From Arcuatula senhousia (taxonomy: Eukaryota; Mollusca; Bivalvia; Mytilida; Mytilidae), in the NCBI GenBank assembly GCA_963971305.1, contig OZ020311.1:4588001-4652000 (forward strand): 64,000 bases of DNA, in the 5' to 3' direction. The notes under the pieces are model-generated. The model did not search any database. It saw only the letters and a list, made by a program, of their open reading frames with translations, and had not been told where the DNA came from. The number at the start of each line of letters is the position of its first letter. Positions within the stretch are counted from its first letter, which is position 1. Position numbers and translations under genes: made by a program. Of this stretch, positions 46,501 through 58,500 are shown in pieces.

Positions 46501-49500
46501 ATTTACATAATAATTATGCATAATGATGGATAGACTTGTGTTATTGCCCCTGATATCCCAGCACATGTCCTAATCTATCAGAGAGAAGCCAGTTCAGTTC
46601 AGGAATGCCAGTGTTAAAGATAACAATGGCATTTTGTTCAATACAAAATAAAAAAAGACAGAACAAGAATATGTGCATAAGACAAAATGCCCCATCTCGC
46701 AACATTTGGGATGGACAAACAAACAGACCCAAATACTAAAATTAAAATGCCACATATTTCATTCTGAAATCTATTTCCTACAGAAAGTTAATATTTTCAT
46801 TGCACTTTTAAAACTTATTTTGCTTTCACATTATTGTATTCCTGACTATACTTACAGACAAAGAAAGAAGGACCCTTGACAAGCCATGATTGGAAGTTGG
46901 ACCCTGTAGAATTAGAAGGGCTCTTTACAGATAAGACCAAGGCCATTATGATAAACAACCCTAATAATCCTGTGGGAAAGGTTTGTAATAATTACATGTG
47001 CATTATGATTAACAACCCTAATATTCCTGTGGGAAAGGTTTGTCTTAATTACATGTGCATTATGATTAACAACCCCAATAATCCAGTGGGAAAGGTTTGT
47101 CTTAATTACATGTGCATTATGATTAACAACCCCAATAATCCTGTGGGAAAGGTTTGTCTTAATTACATGTGCATTATGATAAACAACCCTAATAATCCTG
47201 TGGGAAAGGTTTGTCTTAATTACATGTGCATTATGATTAACAACCCCAATAATCCTGTGGGAAAGGTTTGTCTTAATTACATGTGCATTATGATAAACAA
47301 CCCTAATAATCCAGTGGGAAAGGTTTGTCTTAATTACATGTGCATTATGATTAACAACCCCAATAATCCTGTGGGAAAGGTTTGTCTTAATTACATGTGC
47401 ATTATGATAAACAACCCTAATAATCCTGTGGGAAAGGTTTGTCTTAATTACATGTGCATTATGATAAACAACCCTAATAATCCTGTGGGAAAGGTTTGTC
47501 TTAATTACATGTGCATTATGATAAACAACCCTAATAATCCTGTGGGAAAGGTTTGTCTTAATTACATGTGCATTATGATAAACAACCCTAATAATCCTGT
47601 GGGAAAGGTTTGTATTAAGGACAAAAAAAATATATGGTTGTTTTCTGCTTCCCTACCTACCCTATTTTTTTCACCCTACCCTAAAGTTTTAATTGACGAG
47701 CACCGTTAAAGTTAGGATTGCTTCCCCATTGACTCAATGTAAAATAATTTTGTAAAAAAAATAATTTTCCTACCTACCTACCCTAATTTTCAAGAGTAGG
47801 CACAGGAAACAAACATATATTTTGTTTTGGCCTATTAACATGTGCAATTCTTTTCCCATGCTTCAAAGAAGATGGGGTTAAACTGTTTTCATCAGTCCAT
47901 AATTCCATATTCCTGAGATAGGTCAATCTTTTAGTAGGGAGAGGTATTACCTTTGAGAATTGGCACACAGTTTTACTGGATAAGAAAGTAATCACACACA
48001 AAAATTGAATAAATAAAATATATTTTGAGAATATAATTTGTCTTATAGGTATTCAGGAGAGATGAACTTGAAATGGTAGCAGGACTGTGTAAAAAGTATG
48101 ATGCTATATGTATATCTGACGAAGTCTATGAATGGTTGATATATGACAACAATAAACATATAAAAATAGGTATTTAAGTTACTCAGTGCTTCAATTTTCC
48201 TCAAAGGCAGATTAAGAATCAACTTGATGGGCTCATGCCCTCCTGTTTGACAGGAAAATTTGGTTAGGAACTGTATGGAAGAAAAGGTCTGAGAAGATTT
48301 TTTATATGAAAGCAAAAAATTTGCGGACGTATAATGGTATGATGCTGTCGTCGTCGTCATCTGAGTCGTCGTCTGCGTTGTTTGTTAACTTAAGTGTTCC
48401 CACAATAACTTAAGTTCTAGTTATCCAATTGCTATGAAATTTTACAATGATATTCCTTACCTTAAAAAGATGGATTGGATGGATTTTGGGGGTCCCCCCT
48501 TTTTTCATTTGTAAATTAGGGGCCAAAAAAGGGCCAAAAATGCTGCTTTTTTGTTTGTTCCCACAATAACTTTGTTCTGGTTAACCAAATGATGTGAAAT
48601 TTTACAACAATGTTTTATAACATAAAAGGATGAATGGGATTGATTTTGGGGGTCTACCCTTTATTCATTTATAAATTAGGGGCCCAAAAGGGGCAAATAA
48701 TTCAAATATTTTATTTGTTCTCACAATAACTTTGGTTCTGGTTGGTCAACTGTTATGAAAATTGACAATGATATGCACTACCATTATACCATAAATGGGA
48801 TTGAATTTGGGGGTCCCCTTTTTTCATTTAGAAATGAGATGTCCATTAGGGGCAAAAAATTCAACTTTTTTATTTCTGGTCCGATTTTGATTTTTTTTTT
48901 TGCAAGTTAAGTCTTGTCAAGTGGTGGATAGAAAATGGAGGATTAACTGTTGCTTTATCCCCCACCCCATTTTGGAAATAGGGACCAAAAGGGGCCAAGA
49001 TTGAAACTTTTATTTATTGTCTGATTTCATTTTTCTTTTTTGCAAATAAATTCTTGTAGTGAATTAACAAAGTTGAATGTTAATTTTGCAACACTTCCCT
49101 TTCCCTAGTTGCTGCTTTTTAGGACCAAAAGGAGCAAAAGTGAAAGGTAGAAGATACCATTAATTTGGGGCCAAAAGGGGTAATGTTTTTGTAACTGTAA
49201 TTTATTTTAGTTTGCTTTTGAAAAAAAAAATAATTTCTTCTGAATGTTGATGGATAGTTCACCAAAAGCTGCATGTGTCAAAAAACTTTGTCAGTCCACC
49301 ATGGGCTTCATGTGTCCAGAGCAATTGACTATTCATATTGGGCTTAAAACATACAGTGTTCAACATGTTGCGGTCGTATCATGCTGCACTCGGCGAAGCT
49401 TTTTATTTAAATTGCCGGCCCTCCTGTTTTGAAATTTTTTTTATCCATCGCAGTTCCTTCAATGACAATAAAAAGACTATTCTTGGATTCATTCATTTGT

Positions 49501-52500
49501 GGTCTAAAATCATTAAAAAGTCAATACAACAAATCTTATTCATTCTGAAATTTTGTGTTTTGTCTGGTAAGCAAAAACCATGAAAGTTTTTATCCAACAA
49601 AAAATTAAGCTTTCAAAAGTATTTGTTAAACTCTGTTTTCAAAATATAGTATTACACATGTATAACCTCTATTCCAGCAATTACAGTATTGAATGGAAGT
49701 TCTGATTATTAGAGCTTTATTACTAACCACATCTTTTCCTTTATGAAGATGGCTATGTTAGAGGGAGAATTTGCATCATTAACCTAATCATTAGTCATTT
49801 CATTTGATATGCCTGTACCAAGTTGCTGTTATGATTTCTTCAGAGTTACTTCCCTTTTTGTCTGCTCTGCTTGGGCAATGCTGTCAAATAATGTTGTTAT
49901 TATACCCCTGCATCAAAGAGGAATTTGGTTAACTGGTTTACCCCTGTTCAACCATCGATCTTTCCATTCTTCTGTCTGCAGCATAACTTTAGTAACAGTT
50001 TCCAAAGCAACTTCTTATTATAACACAACAACTTGAAATTTCGTAAATGACTTGAGTATAAGGTCCTATATCACAAGAACTGAATTTAGGTCTGTTGTAT
50101 ATCATTTTTGTTGTCTGGCCTGCGAAGCAGAGCGGGACATAGGTGTTACTTTAACGGTGGCGGCTAGTAATCATCTATTTTGTGGCGTAGCAGCTGTATA
50201 CTAAGTGTAACCTTTGGTTAGTGATTCTCAGAATAAAAGACATTTTGTGTTAATTATTCATACATGCATAATTATCTTTTTCAATCCTGAGAACCTACTG
50301 GTAATTTAGGCCATGATTTTCTTTTATAGCCTCCTTACCTGGAATGTGGGAGAGAACAGTAACAATGGGCAGTGCAGGGAAAACATTCAGTGCTACAGGG
50401 TGGAAGCTTGGCTGGGGTATAGGTCCTGATCATCTGATTAAACCCATGCAGGTCCTACATCAGAACTGTATATACACCTGTCCTACACCTATACAGGTAA
50501 GATAATTAGAGAGGGGTAGAAGCTAGGCTGGGGTATAGGTCTTGATCATCTGATTAAACCCATGCAGGTCCTACATCAGAACTGTATATACACCAGTCCT
50601 ACACCTATACAGGTAAGATAATTAGAGAGGGGTAGAAGCTAGGCTGGGGTATAGGTCCTGATCATCTGATTAAACCCATGCAGGTCCTACATCAGAACTG
50701 TATATACACCTGTCCTACACCTATACAGGTAAGATAATTAGAGAGGGGTAGAAGCTAGGCTGGGGTATAGGTCCTGATCATCTGATTAAACCCATGCAGG
50801 TCCTACATCAGAACTGTATATACACCTGTCCTACACCTATACAGGTAAGATAATTAGAGAGGGGTAGAAGCTAGGCTGGGGTATAGGTCTTGATCATCTG
50901 ATTAAACCCATGCAGGTCCTACATCAGAACTGTATATACACCAGTCCTACACCTATACAGGTAAGATAATTAGAGAGGGGTAGAAGCTAGGCTGGGGTAT
51001 AGGTCCTGATCATCTGATTAAACCCATGCAGGTCCTACATCAGAACTGTATATACACCTGTCCTACACCTATACAGGTAAGATAATTAGAGAGGGGTAGA
51101 AGCTAGGCTGGGGTATAGGTCCTGATCATCTGATTAAACCCATGCAAGTCCTACATCAGAACTGTATATACACCTGCCCTACACCTATACAGGTAAGATA
51201 ATTAGAGAGGGGTAGAAGCTAGGCTGGGGTATAGGTCTTGATCATCTGATTAAACCCATGCAGGTCCTACATCAGAACTGTATATACACCTGTCCTACAC
51301 CTATACAGGTAAGATAATTAGAGAGGGGTAGAAGCTAGGCTGGGTATAGGGCCTGATCATCTGATTAAACCCATGCAGGTCCTACATCAGAACTGTATAT
51401 ACACCTGTCCTACACCTATACAGGTAGGATAATCAGAGAGGGTTAGAAGCTAGGCTGGGGTATAGGTCCTGATCATCTGATTAAACCCATGCAGGTCATA
51501 CATCAGAACTGTATATACACCTGTCCTACACCTATACAGGTAAGATAATTAGAGAGGGGTAGAAGCTAGGCTGGGGTATAGGTCCTGATCATCTGATTAA
51601 ACCCATGCAGGTCATACATCAGAACTGTATATACACCTGTCCTACACCTATACAGGTAAGACAATTAGAGAGGGGTAGAAGCAAGGCTGGGGTATATGTC
51701 CTGATCATCTGATAAAACCCATGCAGGTCCTACATCAGAACTGTATATACACCTGTCCTACACCTATACAGGTAAGATTATTAGAGAGGGGTAGAAGCTA
51801 GGCTGGGGTATAGGTCCTGATCATCTGATCAAACCCATGCAAGTCTTACATCAGAACTGTATATACACTTGTCCTACACCTATACAGGTAAGTTAATTAG
51901 AGAGGGATAGAAGCTAGGCTGGGGTATAGGTCCTGATCATCTAATTAAACCCATGCAAGTCTTACATCAGAACTGTATATACACCTGTCCTACACCTATA
52001 CAGGTAAGATAATTAGAGAGGGGTAGAAGCTAGGCTGGGGTATAGGTCCTGATCATCTGATTAAACCCATGCAGGTCCTACATCAGAACTGTATATACAC
52101 CTGTCCTACACCTATACAGGTAAGATAATTAGAGAGGGGTAGAAGCAAGGCTGGGGTATAGGCACCTATACAGGTAAGACAATTAGAGAGGGGTAGAAGC
52201 AAGGCTGGGGTATATGTCCTGATCATCTGATAAAACCCATGCAGGTCCTACATCAGAACTGTATATACACCTGTCCTACACCTATACAGGTAAGATTATT
52301 AGAGAGGGGTAGAAGCTAGGCTGGGGTATAGGTCCTGATCATCTGATCAAACCCATGCAAGTCTTACATCAGAACTGTATATACACTTGTCCTACACCTA
52401 TACAGATAAGTTAATTAGAGAGGGATAGAAGCTAGGCTGGGGTATAGGTCCTGATCATCTAATTAAACCCATGCAAGTCTTACATCAGAACTGTATATAC

Positions 52501-55500
52501 ACCTGTCCTACACCTATACAGGTAAGATAATTAGAGAGGGGTAGAAGCTAGGCTGGGGTATAGGTCCTGATCATCTGATTAAACCCATGCAGGTCCTACA
52601 TCAGAACTGTATATACACCTGTCCTACACCTATACAGGTAAGATAATTAGAGAGGGGTAGAAGCAAGGCTGGGGTATAGGCACCTATACAGGTAAGACAA
52701 TTAGAGAGGGGTAGAAGCTAGGCTGGGGTATAGGTCCTGATCATCTGATAAAACCCATGCAGGTCCTACATCAGAACTGTATATACACCTGCCCTACACC
52801 TATACAGGTAAGATAATTAGAGAGGGGTAGAAGCTAGGCTGGGGTATAGGTCCTGATCATCTGATTAAACCCATGCAGGTCCTACATCAGAACTGTATAT
52901 ACACCTGTCCTACACCTAAACAGGTAAGATAATTAGAGAGGGGTAGAAGCAAGGCTGGGGTATAGGGCCTGATCATCTGATTAAACCCATGCAAGTCCTA
53001 CATCAGAACTGTATATACACCTGTCCTACACCTATACAGATAAGATTATTAGAGAGGGGTAGAAGCAAGGCTGGGGTATAGGGCCTGATCATCTGATTAA
53101 ACCCATGCAAGTCCTACGTCAGAACTGTATATACACCTGTCCTACACCTATACAGGTAAGATAATTAGAGAGGGGTAGAAGCAAGGCTGGGGTATAGGGC
53201 CTGATCATCTGATTAAACCCATGCAGGTCCTACATCAGAACTGTATATACACCTGTCCTACACCTATACAGGTAAGATTATTAGAGAGGGGTAGAAGCAA
53301 GGCTGGGGTATAGGCACCTATACAGGTAAGATAATTAGAGAGGGGTAGAAGCAAGGCTGGGGTATAGGGCCTGATCATCTGATTAAACCCATGCAAGTCC
53401 TACGTCAGAACTGTATATACACCTGTCCTACACCTATACAGGTAAGATAATTAGAGAGGGGTAGAAGCAAGGCTGGGGTATAGGTCCTGATCATCTGATT
53501 AAACCCATGCAGGTCCTACATCAGAACTGTATATACACCTGTCCTACACCTATACAGATAAGATTATTAGAGAGGGGTAGAAGCAAGGCTGGGGTATAGG
53601 GCCTGATCATCTGATTAAACCCATGCAAGTCCTACGTCAGAACTGTATATACACCTGTCCTACACCTATACAGGTAAGATAATTAGAGAGGGGTAGAAGC
53701 AAGGCTGGGGTATAGGGCCTGATCATCTGATTAAACCCATGCAGGTCCTACATCAGAACTGTATATACACCTGTCCTACACCTATACAGGTAAGATAATT
53801 AGAGAGGGGTAGAAGCTAGGCTGGGGTATAGGTCCTGATCATCTGATAAAACCCATGCGAGTCCTACATCAGAACTGTATATACACCTGCCCTACACCTA
53901 TACAGGTAAGATTATTAGAGAGGGGTAGAAGCAAGGCTGGGGTATAGGGCCTGATCATCTGATTAAACCCATGCAAGTCCTACATCAGAACTGTATATAC
54001 ACCTGTCCTACACCTATACAGGTAAGATAATTAGAGAAGGGTAGAAGCAAGGCTGGGGTATAGGTCCTGATCATCTGATTAAACCCATGCAGGTCCTACA
54101 TCAGAACTGTATATACACCTGTCCTACACCTATACAGGTAAGATAATTAGAGAGGGATAGAAGCTAGGCTGGGGTATAGGTCCTGATCATCTGATAAAAC
54201 CCATGCAGGTCCTACATCAGAACTGTATATACACCTGTCCTACACCTATACAGGTAAGATAATTAGAGAGGGATAGAAGCTAGGCTGGGGTATAGGTCCT
54301 GATCATCTGATAAAACTCATGCAAGTCTTACATCAGAACTGTATATACACCTGTCCTACACCTATACAGGTAAGATAATTAGAGAAGGGTAGAAGCTAGG
54401 CAGGGGTATAGGTCCTGATCATCTGATTAAACCCATGCAGGTCCTACATCAGAACTGTATATACACCTGTCCTACACCTATTTAGGTATATTAATTTATC
54501 AGTGTATAGTGATACATGAAACAAATTTTTAACCTTTTACGGATGTTCTATATGTTCATGCAAAGGAGTAGGTTCCGTTAGAATCTAAAGGATGAGTGGC
54601 AATAAGACCCATTTTTGGCCCAAGATTCACCAAGAAATTAAAACTGAGCATATAGATGCCTTTAGTTGATGAAACATTGATAAATTATTAGGCTTAAAGA
54701 AAATGCTTAACTTGTGCCATATCAGTTAAGCTGTCATGCCAATCAGTTAACTCAAAAAGTTACATATAAATGAAATTGTCCTAATTTCATTGATTTTTGC
54801 TGATTTTCATACACTTTTTGGTCCGAAAGAAGGTGGGCGCATCAAAACAACAACTTCATACTTGACAAAAATGTGTAAAATGATGAAATCCACCATTTCT
54901 GAAAGTTCGGAGTTGTTGTTTTCATGTGCCCAATGTTTTCTTAAGGAAAATATGCACTGAAACCATTCGAAATTGCAGATTTTCTTTGTTTTGTCAAATA
55001 AGACCACTGATTATGATGTCATAATTAGGTCACAATGAATGAAATTTGCCTTATTTGGTGTGTTTTCTTTGTAACCACATAAAAGCTTAAATTTCTTATA
55101 AATATCATAACATTTGAATCAACTTCATTTTCTTGGGCCAATTATGGGTCTTAATGCCACTCATCCTTTGCCAAATGTTTGAAGTTGAAGTAAACTTCTA
55201 GAAATTACTGCCAAATATATGTTGAAATACTGTAATTTAATGAATACCAAAAATAGCTACAAAATATTCAACAGTTTGAGAAAACTTGGATAAAAATCAT
55301 ATGATTTTATAAAATTGTAGATTTTTGACAATTTTTAAAAGAGCACTCTCTTAATTTAACTTAGAGGGAATGCATCCTGAAAACTAAAAAAGCCTAAATA
55401 CTGAAACAAATATTGATATTTTTCACATTTATAACGTTGTAATATCATGCATGATGATATCAGCACTTGAAATTAATGTAATATGTAAAGTTGGATTATC

Positions 55501-58500
55501 TAATGATTGAATTACATTAAATTAATCTAAATGTTACAAAGTTGACAATTTTTGGCAAATATGGGGGCAATTTCAGCCCTTCCCAAACATATTCCTTTCT
55601 ATCCAACTTTCAGAGGTGGGAAATATTTTGGAATACTCAGTTAGCAAAACATTCTATCCTTGTCTTAAACCTTTAAACACACCAAAGAGCAAGGCAAACA
55701 ACTTCAGAATGCCTATAAATCTGTGTTTTCCCCAGGATAGAGTCATTGCAGCTTGGTTAGCAGAGAGGCTTATGTGCTTGTTAAAATGCCACACTGATGA
55801 TCACTAAATTACTGACCTGTATAAGCAGATCAAGTCTATATACGCAAAAATGTCACTTTCCTACATGTATGTTTTAAAATACATGAAGTTTTGATACATG
55901 TAGTTATCTGCTGTGGGTACTATGGTTTCATTACCATTAAAGCATTAAAGCTTGTCGTCCTGTTTGGCCAAAGTGTGATGAATAGGGCTTTCGACTCAAA
56001 CACACACACAGGAAAGACATAATATTAAATGTTGTTATTCTTTAATTAAGTGTCCATGCAAGATAACATGTGACAAAAAATATCAATGTTGTTTAGACAT
56101 GTACTCTGTATGTTTTTAGGAAGCAGTAGCAGAGGGATTAGAACATGAACTCTCTGTAATAAATGATCATGATAAGTGCTACTTGTATAGTCTAGCCAAA
56201 GAATTACAGCCCAAACGTGATGCTCTGGCTAAAAGTCTGGAGGAACTAGGTATCATTCCTACCATGCCTGACGGTGGATATTTCATGATGGCTGATATTT
56301 CTAATCTTAGTAAGTAGCATACAAACAATGCAACTTTCTTACTTGTTGGACGACTACTTTCTGTCTTCAACTTGGCCAATATGAAAATGAGTATGAAAAT
56401 TTTCACCAATCTTTTCTCAGACACATGAGAATGATTTGAAATTTGACAAAGAGGTCCAGTTTCACATATTGTCCATACATCCTGAACAATTTTCAGATCT
56501 GTTGCAACAACAACACTTCCTGTTTGGGGCTGGTCTTTTATGGAAAAGAGTATGAAAATTTCCCTCAAGCTTTTTTCAGAAACAGTACATGAGAATGATT
56601 TGAAATTTGACAGGGATCTTCATTATCGTAAGTGGTGTTCAGACATGTCAGACTTTCACTTACTGTTTGGAGTTGTTACAGGGGCATCTGTGTCCAATGG
56701 ACATCTTCCTATATTTGTTTCTTTATTTTGTAGAAGTAGATATTCCTGATGATGGAACAAATGATCCTTACGATTTCAAGTTTGTTCGATGGCTATGTAA
56801 AGAAAAGGTGAGAGCAATGTGATCCAATTGATTATTTCTCAAGGTCTAAAATTTGTATTAACTACACACATCCTTTATAACACTCAGGGTGTATTCGTTT
56901 GCTACCTTCTGGATCACTTCAGTAGTGTTCCAGCAGTGGTGTGCAATCAAACTTATGGGGAGTACTATTGGATACTTTTTTAACATATTACTTAAAAACA
57001 TTTAAGGCCATTATAAAAAATATCCTGGATTCTCATCCCCATCAGTCTGATTTTTTTGAGCCCCTCAAAAAAAAATTATTTTGATTTTTTGCAAATTATA
57101 TTAATTTTTTCCTAAAAAATGATAGAATTTTTTTTATCAAAATGGATTAAAAATAAAAAATGAAATCTGCCCTCCGCCCCATATTTTCAGGAAATTTGGA
57201 TGAGAATCTGGGGATTATTTTACTATTGCCTAAAAGAATATTGAAAGATTTCAAAAGGAAGAGATTTAGAAAAAAAACTAGCTACAAAGCAAAGATATAA
57301 TTAAAATGATAGATATACCATGCCTTGTTGATTGGTAGTTTGTCCATTCTGTGAAAGTATTGTTATATAGTGGGATACCAATATTTGTTGTTTTGAGGGT
57401 CAAACAATCAATAAAATATGATTTCCAACCAAAAAAAAAAGATTTTGTGTATCCCTTGCGACCAAAGTTTGGGGGTATATAGCAATCATCCTGTCCGTCT
57501 GTCTGTCAGTTTCTCATTCTATCAAACATTGAATGGATTTGGATGAAACTTCACACAAGTACATCATATTGAGATATTGAGATATGCATGAATAAATTTC
57601 ATTGAGCTCAGATTTTGTTCAGGAGAGATAGTTGGACTTTGTATTTTTTTTTTAAATTCTTTAAAATCATGTAACAATTCTATTCCCAATCCATTACAGT
57701 TAATGCCTGCATCCCACTTATGATGGAATTTTCACAGTAATTAACAAACCTATCTTCATTAATACATAACTGATGATTAACACCTTTACAACATTTATAA
57801 TATTATTTTGCAGAAATTATCTGTGATTCCCCCTTCAGCCTTTTATAATAAGGACCACAAGAAGCTAGGAGAAAAATTCATCCGATTCTGTTTTATCAAG
57901 GTAGGTTTCTTCTAAACTAGCAAAATATTTTTTAACAAAATGATTGTTTGAAAGACCATAAAACACTTGTACCTCAAAACTATACATAGTTTAGCTCTAA
58001 AAATCTCAAAATTGACTGAATATCCTTCAACAGGAAGTAGGTGAGAAATAGACCTGAAGAATGGCAGGCACCGTTTGGCTAAACTTTTAGCTTTGAGCAC
58101 CTGAAATCCAATTCAAATATATGGGACCCCATGCTGATGCTGTTGATAAAAAATATCAATTGTTGATGAGAATACTGTTCCAAAAATACTTCTCATGCCA
58201 ACCACATGGCCTCACATTTGACATTTACCATTTTGTAACCCAGATTTCACTTTAAGAAATCTGGCCAAAAATAAAATGTATAGCTCTTTGTCATGTTTAT
58301 GAGATCACAAGACAACTGTATATATATATTACAAAAATTGACCCAAAAACAAATGAGGATGAGACTTGGAAAAAATGCCTAAAACACAACACTCATCACA
58401 GTAAAACCACAATTTTAGAAATTTGTCGGTGTGTGTCTGTTACTCCTAAGTATAACCATCTCCTATCCAAAACTTTAAAAACTGCTCAAAATGCTCATAG

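Noticed and set aside
46876..47709. A 277-codon open frame with 12 repeats that looks like a repeat-protein gene
   Set aside because: It is KYAT exon 7 read through its own amplified donor sites. It has no independent start or promoter.
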